Source: CAZIPZ01 sp964541075 (GTDB lineage Bacteria; Acidobacteriota; Terriglobia; 20CM-2-55-15). Taken from it: 25,631 nucleotides of DNA. The notes beneath the pieces are model-generated. The model made no database searches and was not told the origin of the DNA. It worked only from the letters and a program-made list of their open reading frames with translations. The stretch spans positions 1 through 25,631 of the forward strand of contig CAZIPZ010000028.1 of the NCBI GenBank assembly GCA_964541075.1. Reading direction: 5' to 3'. Position numbers and translations under genes: made by a program. Of the stretch, positions 6,801-15,088 are shown in pieces (position 1 is the stretch's first letter; each line of letters starts with the position of its first letter).

Positions 6801-9500
6801 TTAGGTCGCCACTCGAATTCGAACATCAGCGACGATGCAACCCTGCCCGTTGGGCAATGCGAATACCGGGTTTAAATCCATTTCTCGAATTTGTGGAATA
6901 TCTTCAACCATCCGTGAAATGCGGAGAAGCAGTTCCTCAATCGCATCCACATCGACTGCCGGTTCACCGCGATAACCCTCGAGCAAACGGCACCCGCGGA
7001 TGGAGCGCACCATGCTTCGGGCATCATCGCATGTCAGAGGAGTGATTCGGAAACAGACATCACCGAGAACTTCCACATGAATACCGCCAAGTCCGAAGGC
7101 GATGAGTGGTCCGAACGAAGGGTCCTCCGTCACGCCGACCAACAGTTCAACGCCTTGCTCGATCATTCCTTGAATCAACACACCTTCCATTTCCGGCTGT
7201 TGAATCTCTTTGAACGCCCCGCGAACTGCATCCGCATCGCAAAGGCCCAGGCGGACGCCGCCCGTATCACTTTTGTGAAGGACTTTTGGGGAAGCCAGCT
7301 TCGCCGCGACGGGAAACCCGATTTTCGCTGCCAAGCTCACTGCCTCCTCAGAAGAATGCGCCAAAGCCCCGGGCGCCTGTGCAATACCAAATGCCGTTAA
7401 CAGAATGCTGGACTCTTCGGCAAGTAGCCACCCGGCCCCACGTGCATCGAGCGCATGCTTTACAGCCGCTCTAGCTGAGTCCAATTGAATTCCGGCAAAA
7501 CCAGGGACTACGGCCGGCGGCAAGGCCCGCCATGCCGCATACTTGGCTGCTTTCGCAAGCACTTTGGCGGCAGATTCTGGGAACGCATACACCGGAACAA
7601 TTTCATCATCAACAGGCAGCGCGGGGGGAGCGTTCTTCATCATGAGACATGCAAGCACCGGTTTGCCTTCGCCGCCAGCGGCGCGTCCCAAGCGAACGCC
7701 TTCACAGATGGCGTCGACGGTTGCCTCGGAGCCTTCTTTTTCCAACGGTATGTATATAACGATCAGGGCATCGACCTCCGCTGCCGGCAGCACTTTTGCT
7801 ATGACTTGGCGGTAAGCATCCGGTCCTGCAGAAGCGATCATGTCAACGGGATTCAGAACGCTGGCTGTTGCCGGCAAGAACGAACGGAGGATTGTTTTAA
7901 GGTCGTCGGATAGAGCGGGCGTCCTCAAGCCGTCTGCCTCGCACGCGTCCGTACACAGGATGGCAGGTCCGCCAGCATTGGTCACAATGGCCGTATTCCT
8001 GCCTTTTGGAAGTGGCTGCGAACTCAAACCAGCCGCAATATCGAACATGTCATTTAGCGTGTCAGCCCGAATAATTCCGGTTTGCTGGAATAAGGCGTCG
8101 ACAGCCGTTTCGCTGGCGGCCAATGCGGCGGTATGAGAGCCGGCGGCTCGTTTCCCGCCGCTGGTGCGTCCCGCCTTGAGGACCACGATGGGCTTGGTCC
8201 TGCCGACTCTTCGCGCAATCCGGGCGAAGCGACGCGGATTTCCAAAAGACTCCAGGTAGAGGAGGATCACATTCGTCTTTTCGTCAGTTTCCCAATACTG
8301 AAGGAGGTCATTTCCCGAAACATCCGCCTTATTGCCGACGCTGACGAAGGTCGAAATTCCCAATTGACGGTCAGCCGCCAACGCCAGAACGGCAAGACCC
8401 AGCGCTCCGCTTTGTGAAGACATGGCAATGCTGCCAGAGGGCGGAAACACCGGCGAAAAGGACGCGTTCAGGCGGATGGACGGGTCGGCGTTCACGAGGC
8501 CCATGCAATTCGGCCCGATCATTCGCATACCCGAGGCCCGAACCTTCTCAACGAGCTGCTTTTGGATTGCGGCGCCCTCGGCGCCAACCTCCGCGAATCC
8601 CGCAGTGATGACCATCAACGCCTTCACCCCTTTGGCTGCGCATTCATCCACGATTGGGAGGATTGCCGCCTGAGGCGCAGCAACGATAGCAAGATCAATT
8701 GCGCCCGGGATTTCGGCAACCGATCCATAAGTACGCATACCATCAACAACATCAGCAGCCGGATTGACCGGATAAACCGCGCCCAGAAATCCATCATTGA
8801 TAAGCGCCCTCAGTATGCGGCGCCCAATGTTAGCGGGATTCCGCGATGCTCCTATAACGGCAACTGTAGCAGGCTTAAAGAAGCTTCGAAGAGATGCTGC
8901 AGTGACGACGCGGTCCCTGATCTCTGAAAGACGAACGCTGGACTCTGTGGGGATGACCGAGAAGTCTAACTCGAGATAACTTCCGTCGACCGTTTCGGTC
9001 ATGGGAAAGCCCGAATGACGGAACACCTCAATCATGCCTCGGTTATCGAACTGGGTTATAGCCCAAAACCGGGTGAATCCAGCGCGGCTGGCAAGCAATG
9101 CAAGCCGCTCCAACAGATGTGCACCAATACCCTTGCCTTGAAAGGCATCATCGACGGCCATGGCAACCTCGGCCGCGTGCTCGCTACGGCCAAAGTACGA
9201 CCCGGCGGCAATCACCTTCTCCGTGCTCGCCATGCCTCGCAAGACGAGTAAGGTGAGCTGCTTGCGAGGATTTGAGGAATCGCATAAGACCTGGGTGAAG
9301 TTCGGATCGGGCTGGGCCATCGAGAAGAATCGATGAAGTCTCGATTCGAGAGACAATGCCTGGAACAAGCGTTCGAGAGCGGGAGCATCCGACGGCTGAG
9401 CCAACCGAACAGTAGCAGTCGATCCGTCACGCAAGATGAGGCGGCCGGACTCAACAGAATCCTGATACGGTGCGGGCAAATATAGAGGATGCACGTCCAC
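6801..9500 (-). CDS. GNAT acetyltransferase fused to ADP-forming acyl-CoA synthetase
   Basis: In this 899-residue protein, residues 20-180 form a GNAT domain with the acetyl-CoA loop QGKGIG (121-126). Residues 205-500 are the CoA-binding and ligase domains of NDP-forming acyl-CoA synthetases, with the SHTAAL segment holding the phospho-histidine candidate His456. Residues 690-895 are the ATP-grasp part with HKSDTGGV (second conserved His742) and the MDLNPV ending. The fold belongs to the Pat/YfiQ-type group. Both halves keep their key residues, so it may acetylate protein lysines, make or use acetyl-CoA with ATP, or both. It starts at GTG (9500) with a weak ribosome site, about 40 nt after the stop of a universal stress gene, so an operon is likely. 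It ends convergent with the cytochrome lipoprotein gene. Confidence 0.9.
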   Translation of the reverse strand: MDVHPLYLPAPYQDSVESGRLILRDGSTATVRLAQPSDAPALERLFQALSLESRLHRFFSMAQPDPNFTQVLCDSSNPRKQLTLLVLRGMASTEKVIAAGSYFGRSEHAAEVAMAVDDAFQGKGIGAHLLERLALLASRAGFTRFWAITQFDNRGMIEVFRHSGFPMTETVDGSYLELDFSVIPTESSVRLSEIRDRVVTAASLRSFFKPATVAVIGASRNPANIGRRILRALINDGFLGAVYPVNPAADVVDGMRTYGSVAEIPGAIDLAIVAAPQAAILPIVDECAAKGVKALMVITAGFAEVGAEGAAIQKQLVEKVRASGMRMIGPNCMGLVNADPSIRLNASFSPVFPPSGSIAMSSQSGALGLAVLALAADRQLGISTFVSVGNKADVSGNDLLQYWETDEKTNVILLYLESFGNPRRFARIARRVGRTKPIVVLKAGRTSGGKRAAGSHTAALAASETAVDALFQQTGIIRADTLNDMFDIAAGLSSQPLPKGRNTAIVTNAGGPAILCTDACEADGLRTPALSDDLKTILRSFLPATASVLNPVDMIASAGPDAYRQVIAKVLPAAEVDALIVIYIPLEKEGSEATVDAICEGVRLGRAAGGEGKPVLACLMMKNAPPALPVDDEIVPVYAFPESAAKVLAKAAKYAAWRALPPAVVPGFAGIQLDSARAAVKHALDARGAGWLLAEESSILLTAFGIAQAPGALAHSSEEAVSLAAKIGFPVAAKLASPKVLHKSDTGGVRLGLCDADAVRGAFKEIQQPEMEGVLIQGMIEQGVELLVGVTEDPSFGPLIAFGLGGIHVEVLGDVCFRITPLTCDDARSMVRSIRGCRLLEGYRGEPAVDVDAIEELLLRISRMVEDIPQIREMDLNPVFALPNGQGCIVADVRIRVAT

Positions 9501-9539
9501 GGCTAGCTCGTATCGATTTCTGCCCTGATGCCTGCGAAA

Positions 9540-10448
9540 TCAAGCCGTTTTTTTCTTTGCTTTCAATTTCTTAGAAACCATTGCCGGAGGAATCAACAAC
9601 ATCGGACATGCCGCCGATCTCACGACGCGCTCCGCAGTGCTCCCCAACAACGCTCGGTTCAGAAACCCCTTTCCATGAATGTTCATAACAAGCAGATCGA
9701 TCCGCTCTTTCTCGAGAATTTGCTCGATCTGCCTAGATGCCTCACCGGTTTCCAGTCTTGTCTGAACATCGCACCATTCCCGCGCGTCCGCAGGAACAAG
9801 ACGCTCCAGTTCCTTTTTCGCTCCGACCATAATCGATTCGTTGAACTGTCCGCCAAGTTCTACAGTCCTGTAAGGCACAACGTGCAGCAGAGTGATTTTC
9901 GATTGATTCTCCTGGGCAATTGAAAATGCGTAATTGATCGCCTCTGGCGAGCCTTCCGAGAAATCAGTAGTTACAAGGATTCGGCGAAGCCGTAACGCTG
10001 TCGTTTTTTTCTTCTGATTCGCGGGCACGACCAGCAACGGGACGGGACATTGACGTATGAGACGCTCGGCTACAGATCCCAGGAGCCAACGCTCGAAGGC
10101 GCGGCGGCCATGACTGCCCATCACCACCAACTCGGGTTTGTCCCTGTCGATCACTTGCTTGATTTCCCCAGCAATTTCTCCGGTTCGAACTTCTCTTTCG
10201 ACCGTCAGTCCAATGATTTCCAGTTTCGCCGCCATCTTGCGGAGTTCTTTATCGGAAACAGACTTCATCGAAAGCTGTAAATCTCCTGTGTTAATCGGAT
10301 AGTCGTATTCCGCCCAGATTGGCTCGATCACGTGCAAGAGTTTCACTCGGGCTTCATAATTGGCTGCAAGCAGAGCTGCATACTTTACTGCGTTATCGGA
10401 CCCCGCAAAGAAATCGACAGGGCAAAGGATTTTTTTGATTTTGATCAT
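9540..10448 (-). CDS. Tandem universal stress protein (two UspA domains)
   Basis: The 302 residues hold two UspA domains: 4-142 (KKILCPVDF start; GSHGRRAFERWLLGS nucleotide loop at 111-125) and 155-287 (RRILVTTDFS start; NIHGKGFLNRALLGS at 256-270). Both keep the G-2x-G-9x-G(S/T) pattern of ATP-binding Usp proteins; the second has N in place of the first G. The tail is lysine-rich (KKLKAKKKTA). The start is the ATG at 10448, with GGGAG 7 nt upstream; the open frame continues 22 codons further without a ribosome site. It lies between the sigma-54 regulator (137 bp upstream) and the acyl-CoA synthetase fusion. Usp proteins aid survival in growth arrest; the exact target is unknown. Confidence 0.92.
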   Translation of the reverse strand: MIKIKKILCPVDFFAGSDNAVKYAALLAANYEARVKLLHVIEPIWAEYDYPINTGDLQLSMKSVSDKELRKMAAKLEIIGLTVEREVRTGEIAGEIKQVIDRDKPELVVMGSHGRRAFERWLLGSVAERLIRQCPVPLLVVPANQKKKTTALRLRRILVTTDFSEGSPEAINYAFSIAQENQSKITLLHVVPYRTVELGGQFNESIMVGAKKELERLVPADAREWCDVQTRLETGEASRQIEQILEKERIDLLVMNIHGKGFLNRALLGSTAERVVRSAACPMLLIPPAMVSKKLKAKKKTA

Positions 10449-10525
10449 AAATATCTCCCAAAGTTTAATCGTTGCGTGCAACTGCGACGGATTACCGACA
10501 GACTCCAGCCACACACCGGGCGTAT

Positions 10526-10540
10526 CGACCGTGCCGGTCG
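10526..10540. other. Short hairpin between regulator and Usp gene
   Basis: CGACCG and CGGTCG flank a TGC loop, and an outer TATCG/CGATA pair (10523-10527 and 10545-10549) partly overlaps the stem. It lies between the response-regulator stop and the Usp start. There is no T-run on the minus strand, so it may be a weak terminator, a leader structure or chance. Confidence 0.25.
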
Positions 10541-10585
10541 TTTACCGATAGTCAGGTCTCTTGAGCTAAGCCTTATTGAAAATTA

Positions 10586-11998
10586 CTAGTTCGGAGCGCC
10601 GCTGGACGGAGCAGGCAATGGGTCTTCTTCGGTAAGGCCGCCCTCAGCCTCCTGGCGCTCGATATGCCGATAAATCGTTCGCGGCGCAATACCCAACAGG
10701 CGCGCCGCCATGTTCTTATCGCCTCTCGTATGCTGAAGCGTGATCTCTATTGCCTTCCGCTCCAGTTCCCGGAGGGGCGTTCCAATTTTGAAGGTCAATG
10801 AATGGCGATTTTCGGCGAATGCCGAAACGCTCTGGGGCAGAAGAGAAAGTGGAACCAGTTTTCCGTTCGTGAAAACAACCGCGCGCTCAATGGCATTCTC
10901 GAGCTCCCGAACATTGCCCGGCCACTCATAGGTGGTCAGAGCCAACATGGCCTCCTCAGTAAAGCCTTCAATAGGCTTGTTGTTTTTGTCGGCATACGTC
11001 TTTAGAAAGTGCATTGCAAGCAGCTGTATGTCTGCCTTGCGGTTTCTTAATGAAGGGATGTGAATGTTGATCACATTCAGCCGGTAGAAGAGATCTTCTC
11101 TGAACCGCTTTTCCTCCACTTCCTTTTGAAGATCCTTGTTCGTGGCCGCAATGATCCTGACGTCAGCATCGATCGTGCGCGTTCCGCCGAGTCTTTCGAA
11201 TTTTCCGTCCTGCAGGACGCGAAGCAGTTTCACCTGCATTGCAGGACTGATCTCACCGATTTCGTCCAGGAACAAGGTTCCGCCATTCGCCAACTCGAAT
11301 CGTCCTTCCTTCCGGGCGTTTGCACCGGTGAAAGCACCCTTTTCATAACCGAATAGTTCGGCCTCCAACAAGGTTTCCGGCAGTGCTGCACAGCTCACCT
11401 TGATCATGGGTTTGCCACTTCGGGGAGATGCAGCATGAATCACATCGGCCACAACTTCCTTGCCCGTGCCGCTTTCTCCGGTGATCAACACGGTTGCAGT
11501 GCTGGAAGCAACTTGTTCGGCCATTCGAGCGATGTTTCTCATCTCCGTTCCGGCATAGATGAGCCGCCGCACGCCCGGCTGATTTAGCTGACGCCGGAGT
11601 TCACGGTTCTCGCGCGAGAGGTACTGTTTCTCTGCGGCTTTTTCAATGGCGCGTAGAAGTTGGGCTTTCTTGACCGGTTTTGTGATGAAGTCGTAAGCGC
11701 CTTCTTTGATTGCTTCGACCGCGACCTCAACCGTTCCATGCCCCGTAATAAGGATGACTTCGAGTTCCTGAGCGGCCGCTTTCGCGCGCTTCAGCAATTC
11801 CACGCCATCCATAATCGGAAGGCGAAGATCGGAGACTAGTATGTCCGCCGCATCATCAAGGATCCAATCCAGCGCCTGTTGTGGATTGTCGGTCTCAAGT
11901 GCTTTATAGCCTGCACCCTCAATCACCTTGACCATTGCGGTGCGATTTTCAATTTCATCTTCAACCAAAAGTATTGTAGGAATTTTTCGAATGTTCAT
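10586..11998 (-). CDS. NtrC-family sigma-54 response regulator
   Basis: This 470-residue protein has a receiver domain (8-120) with phospho-acceptor Asp57 and acidic residues Glu13/Asp14. The AAA+ sigma-54 activator domain follows, with Walker A GESGTGKE (174-181), the GAFTGA loop that contacts sigma-54 (221-226) and Walker B GGTLFLDE (239-246). A Fis-type helix-turn-helix lies at 427-447 (NMAARLLGIAPRTIYRHI). The presence of GAFTGA means it should open RpoN promoters. Its ATG overlaps the kinase stop (ATGA), so the two are a coupled pair. Sigma-54-like promoters before several genes in this window make it the natural candidate activator. I cannot assign a named orthologue; ZraR/AtoC-like describes only the architecture. 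Confidence 0.95.
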   Translation of the reverse strand: MNIRKIPTILLVEDEIENRTAMVKVIEGAGYKALETDNPQQALDWILDDAADILVSDLRLPIMDGVELLKRAKAAAQELEVILITGHGTVEVAVEAIKEGAYDFITKPVKKAQLLRAIEKAAEKQYLSRENRELRRQLNQPGVRRLIYAGTEMRNIARMAEQVASSTATVLITGESGTGKEVVADVIHAASPRSGKPMIKVSCAALPETLLEAELFGYEKGAFTGANARKEGRFELANGGTLFLDEIGEISPAMQVKLLRVLQDGKFERLGGTRTIDADVRIIAATNKDLQKEVEEKRFREDLFYRLNVINIHIPSLRNRKADIQLLAMHFLKTYADKNNKPIEGFTEEAMLALTTYEWPGNVRELENAIERAVVFTNGKLVPLSLLPQSVSAFAENRHSLTFKIGTPLRELERKAIEITLQHTRGDKNMAARLLGIAPRTIYRHIERQEAEGGLTEEDPLPAPSSGAPN

Positions 11999-13080
11999 AA
12001 CGGCAATAGAATGGTGAACGTCGAGCCCTTGCCGAACTCGCTGTCCACCATAAGGTGTCCATTGTGTTCAAAAATGATTTGGCGCGAAGTGACGAGCCCA
12101 AGACCGGTGCCTTGGGGCTTGGTTGTGAAAAAAGGTTCAAACAACTTTCCTTGAACTTCTGCAGGAATGCCGCGGCCACTGTCTTTCACACGAATAACTA
12201 GGAAGCGATCCACCAGGTCTGTTTCAATGCAGACAACGCCCTCCCCATCGATAGCATCCACACCGTTCCGCACGAGATTGTCCAACACCTGGCGCAGAAG
12301 CCGTTCATCGAACCAGATCTCGGGAGTGCGGTCCATGATCCGCACTTCCAATCGAACAGCGGAAGGCATCTTCACGCTTTCCGCAAGCTCGCGAATAACA
12401 TCATCCACGCGACCGCGCTTCAACTGCGGCTTAGGGAATCGTGAAAACTGGAGATATTCGCTCACAATGTCATTTAACCGGTCCAGCTCTTTCAGGACCG
12501 AACGAATCAGTTGCCGGGCTTCACCGCTCGCGCCCGTCAGTTCATCCTCCAGCAGTTCGACATTGAGAGAGATGGAGCTGAGTGGATTCCGAATCTCATG
12601 AGCGATTTGGGAAGCGAACTTACCGATTGTCGCCAGCCTTTCCGACTGCAACAAACGATCTTCCATGGTTCGCAGGTCAGCGCAGTCTTGAAACACATGA
12701 ACGTAACGGAGCGTGTCTTTTTCACATACCAGCTGAATCGACATGTTCACCATCTTGCGTTTACTCGCAGCGGTCAAAAGAATGCTGGCCCTGTCGGTAA
12801 TGCGGCGTTCGTCTTTTGTCTGCTGGATCAGAGCGTCGTACGATTCCGGAATGGCGAAGAAGTCCCGCACATGAAAACCCTTCAATAGAATTGATGGCGT
12901 TTCCAATATCCTCGCCGCTGATGGAGATGTTTCAAGAATCAGACCTTCCTCATTGCTAAGAATCAGGCCCTCATGTGGACACCCCAAACATTGTGTCGCT
13001 TCGAAGATTCGCTGTTCCAGCGTTGCATCCATACGTCGTTCCGGGTCTTCCGAGGGGCAATCATTACGCCATTCTGTCAA
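11995..13080 (-). CDS. Cytoplasmic PAS histidine kinase with CxxC-P-H motif
   Basis: In this 361-residue kinase, residues 38-135 look like a PAS sensor. HisKA has phospho-site His161 (AHEIRNPLSS), and the ATPase domain has an N-box (RQVLDNLVRNGVDA), DSGRGI (300-305), FEPFFTTKPQGTGLGL and a LLPL end. No membrane helix is visible, so the signal is sensed inside the cell. Just before the PAS domain is ATQCLGCPHEG with Cys31, Cys34 and His36, a possible metal, haem or thiol redox site. I start at TTG 13080 because AGGAGGAGAAGAG precedes it; the alternative ATG at 13032 has only a weak ribosome site but would still keep the cysteines. The gene is coupled to the regulator downstream. Confidence 0.93.
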   Translation of the reverse strand: MTEWRNDCPSEDPERRMDATLEQRIFEATQCLGCPHEGLILSNEEGLILETSPSAARILETPSILLKGFHVRDFFAIPESYDALIQQTKDERRITDRASILLTAASKRKMVNMSIQLVCEKDTLRYVHVFQDCADLRTMEDRLLQSERLATIGKFASQIAHEIRNPLSSISLNVELLEDELTGASGEARQLIRSVLKELDRLNDIVSEYLQFSRFPKPQLKRGRVDDVIRELAESVKMPSAVRLEVRIMDRTPEIWFDERLLRQVLDNLVRNGVDAIDGEGVVCIETDLVDRFLVIRVKDSGRGIPAEVQGKLFEPFFTTKPQGTGLGLVTSRQIIFEHNGHLMVDSEFGKGSTFTILLPL

Positions 13081-13109
13081 CTCTTCTCCTCCTCACATCA
13101 CCTTTTTGT

Positions 13110-13135
13110 CAAACTATTGTTGTTGCAATAGTTTG
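13110..13135. promoter_or_regulatory. Perfect 10-bp inverted repeat in the kinase leader
   Basis: CAAACTATTG and CAATAGTTTG flank a 6-nt spacer TTGTTG. The repeat lies 30-55 bp upstream of the kinase start. No T-run follows on the minus strand, so it does not look like the terminator of the hsp20 gene; an operator or leader hairpin is more likely. I see no second copy in the window. Confidence 0.45.
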
Positions 13136-13235
13136 TGCACCGTTAGCGACATCCGAGTTTTGAAGCGATTCGGACACTCGCTCCTTCCACACTGCGACAA
13201 TCAGGCGAATGCTGGCGAATCTTTAATCGCAGGAT

Positions 13236-13248
13236 TGACAAACTGTCA
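13236..13248. promoter_or_regulatory. Palindrome TGACA-N3-TGTCA upstream of the kinase operon
   Basis: TGACAAACTGTCA is the second perfect copy of the palindrome seen at 808-820. It lies about 155 bp upstream of the kinase start, in the gap after hsp20. This would suit autoregulation of the two-component system. I could not find a GG-N10-GC promoter between it and the kinase gene, so the target promoter is unclear. Confidence 0.45.
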
Positions 13249-13304
13249 CTTGCGCGCCAACGGGCGGACTATACGTGCCGAACTGTCAATGCAATTCCAC
13301 AAAG

Positions 13305-13715
13305 TCATGCGTTTCCCACCTGGATAGGCTTGGAATCCTGTTCTTTTTTGGGCACGATGATTTTCAGAATGCCGTCTTTGAATCCTGCCGAGATTTTGTC
13401 AGGGCGGATCGCCCGCGAGATCGCAAACGACCTCGAGAACGGGCCGTAATCGCGTTCGACCCGAAGACAGTGTTCCCATGCGCCCTCGTTCGAAAAACGC
13501 CGCTCGCCTGTAAGCGTCAAAATGTTGTTCTCCACTATCACCCTGATGTCGTTCGCTGGAATGCCGGGAACTTCGACGTTTATCACGACGCATTTATCAT
13601 TCTCATAGATATCGACAGCGGGACTCCAGACGGCCCCCGAGCCATATCCCTTCCCCGGCCGGCGCGACAGCATGTTGTTCATTTCGCGCAATGGATCCCA
13701 TTTCCTCAGCACCAT
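13305..13715 (-). CDS. Small heat-shock protein (Hsp20/alpha-crystallin)
   Basis: The 136 residues are an Hsp20: a short N-terminal arm starting MVLRKWDPLREMNNML, then the alpha-crystallin domain (about 29-122) from SPAVDIYENDKCVVINVEVPGI to the GFKDGILKIIVPKK strand. The C-terminal tail carries PIQV, an I-x-I/V-type motif used in oligomer assembly. It should hold unfolding proteins without ATP for refolding by chaperonin-type machines, and a chaperonin and FtsH lie nearby. The ATG at 13715 follows AGGAGGAGATC, a strong ribosome site. The gene is upstream of the kinase gene on the same strand with a 224-bp gap, so it is probably a separate transcript. No convincing sigma-54 element was found before it. 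Confidence 0.93.
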   Translation of the reverse strand: MVLRKWDPLREMNNMLSRRPGKGYGSGAVWSPAVDIYENDKCVVINVEVPGIPANDIRVIVENNILTLTGERRFSNEGAWEHCLRVERDYGPFSRSFAISRAIRPDKISAGFKDGILKIIVPKKEQDSKPIQVGNA

Positions 13716-13736
13716 GATCTCCTCCTCAAATTCGTG

Positions 13737-14234
13737 TCAATCCTTCGTTGGAAAGTTGGCGATTGTGTGGTCTCGAACCACACCGCACTTAGGAGCGCCA
13801 AACCAGGCATACTGCGAGATCGTCGAGGTGTAGCAGCGAAACTGGTTATTGATCCTGCCTGCTCTGTGGCATTTGAATCCGCGCCATAACATTCCTGAAC
13901 GGCGTGCTGCCAAACGACGCACTGGATCGGCCCGCCCTGTCAGCCTAAGAAATTCAAAGTTGAAGCTTTGTTGCTGTTCCGGAACTGAATGCGGATGAGC
14001 ATAACGTCCGGCGGCAACAACATCGGACAAACCGGTCAAATTCATCGTCGGAGTTTCTGAAGGTGCGCTCGTCGTTGGCACGCTCCAGCGTTTGCACTTG
14101 GATGGCCTTTCAAAACAGTGGTGATAGCAAAAGACTTTCTCGTCCTCATTCTCCGACCAAATCTGACACTTTGGCTGCAAGTCCAGATCGCAGCAGAGCA
14201 CTGCGGCCATAATGTCCAGAGCGATAGGTTTCAT
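13737..14234 (-). CDS. Doubtful Cys-rich hypothetical protein
   Basis: The only long frame in the 627-bp space between hsp20 and the electron-conduit operon runs 165 residues from an ATG at 14234. Its first third has a cysteine/histidine cluster (VLCCDLDLQPKC, then VFCYHHCFERPSKCKRW) that could bind a metal. The rest is rich in Arg, Ser and Gln and has no recognisable domain. The ribosome site is poor (AGAGTGA). I do not recognise a family. It may be a real small zinc-type protein, one truncated by a frameshift after about residue 70, or a chance frame. If it is not real, this space holds only the promoter at 14275. Confidence 0.3.
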   Translation of the reverse strand: MKPIALDIMAAVLCCDLDLQPKCQIWSENEDEKVFCYHHCFERPSKCKRWSVPTTSAPSETPTMNLTGLSDVVAAGRYAHPHSVPEQQQSFNFEFLRLTGRADPVRRLAARRSGMLWRGFKCHRAGRINNQFRCYTSTISQYAWFGAPKCGVVRDHTIANFPTKD

Positions 14235-14274
14235 CGTCACTCTAAGAACCTGTGTTTTCACAATCTGCCGAGAT

Positions 14275-14290
14275 TGGAACGCTCTCTGCA
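14275..14290 (+). promoter_or_regulatory. Sigma-54 promoter of the electron-conduit operon
   Basis: TGGAACGCTCTCTGCA has TGG, AC at the right places, exact GG-N10-GC spacing and TGCA; it departs from TGGCAC-N5-TTGCA at two core bases. The predicted start near 14301 leaves a 42-nt leader with GGAGG before the ATG at 14343. A lone TGACA half-site lies at 14164-14168, about 135 bp upstream of that start. Confidence 0.6.
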
Positions 14291-14342
14291 GTGAGGCGCG
14301 CGGCCTTGCAGAAGAATGTTCACAAACCAAATGGAGGTTCTT

Positions 14343-15041
14343 ATGAAATTGCGCATCCTGGCTTTGATTCCGGTTTTCACCATCATTCTATTTCTGGGAG
14401 CCGTTGGCGCAAAAGGCGACACTATAACGCTGAAGAGCGGCGCTACACTCGAGGGAGTCATCAAGAAGGTCGAACGCGGCCAGGTTCATGTTCAGGTCGG
14501 GAATGATGAAACAATCCTGGACATTCTCACCATCGAGAGCATGGATTTCAACACCCCGCATTTACTCAGCACCGCGGCCAATGCTCCAGTCGACCATTTC
14601 ATGAAGAACGTCGAGGCGCAGGAAATCGTGCGGAGCATGCAGGATATCGAGAAAGCCGCCCTCGATATCCGGAAGAAATTGGATCAAGTTCGGGGCTACT
14701 GGGCAGCGAAGCAGCCCATCGCTCTGGAAGAGAAGGTTGCATGGGACGCAGCGAAGGAGGATTTCAGCAAACCGACTGGACTATATCAGGAGCTATTGAA
14801 CGATCTTTATTTTCACGTCCTTGCAAAGGTCGACGAATACAACGCACTGATGCGAGAAGCTCGCAGTGTATACGTCGGCATCAAGGGGGTAAAGGTTGGC
14901 TCCGCATTGGTCTCGAAGGATCTTGAACGCCTTCCGCTCAAAAAGTACGTTCCGGGCGCGTGGTTCGATACGATCTACTACGAGGGGTATAACCGTGGCT
15001 ATGATGATGGAATCAACAACGCAAAACCGGACAAACATTAG
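14343..15041 (+). CDS. Secreted protein of unknown function, conduit operon
   Basis: The 232 residues begin with a clear signal peptide (MKLRILALIPVFTIILFLGAVGAKG). Then comes a small beta-rich segment (DTITLKSGATLEGVIKKVERGQVHVQVGND, residues 26-55) that looks like an SH3/LSm-type barrel. A charged helical region (about 90-160) follows, and the tail has YYEGYNRGYDDGIN. There are no cysteines and no haem site. The ATG at 14343 follows GGAGG. It is the first gene after the sigma-54-like promoter and precedes the decaheme cytochrome by 47 bp, so it probably serves assembly or anchoring of that complex, but this is inferred only from position. I do not recognise a family. Confidence 0.75.
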   Translation: MKLRILALIPVFTIILFLGAVGAKGDTITLKSGATLEGVIKKVERGQVHVQVGNDETILDILTIESMDFNTPHLLSTAANAPVDHFMKNVEAQEIVRSMQDIEKAALDIRKKLDQVRGYWAAKQPIALEEKVAWDAAKEDFSKPTGLYQELLNDLYFHVLAKVDEYNALMREARSVYVGIKGVKVGSALVSKDLERLPLKKYVPGAWFDTIYYEGYNRGYDDGINNAKPDKH

Positions 15042-15088
15042 TTATTATTGATCGGGTTGGGTATTTGACTGATGTTGAGGTTTAGTTC

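Noticed and set aside
10449..10585. Sigma-54 promoter for the Usp/acyl-CoA synthetase genes
   Set aside because: No correctly spaced GG-N10-GC was found; the genes may be read from the kinase/regulator transcript or a housekeeping promoter.
13081..13235. Sigma-54 promoter for the kinase/regulator operon
   Set aside because: No GG-N10-GC match on the minus strand. A TGCAC...TTGCA pair near 13122-13138 has the wrong internal spacing.
13275..13889. Long plus-strand frame opposite hsp20
   Set aside because: It is antisense to a clear Hsp20 gene and has no domain or ribosome site.
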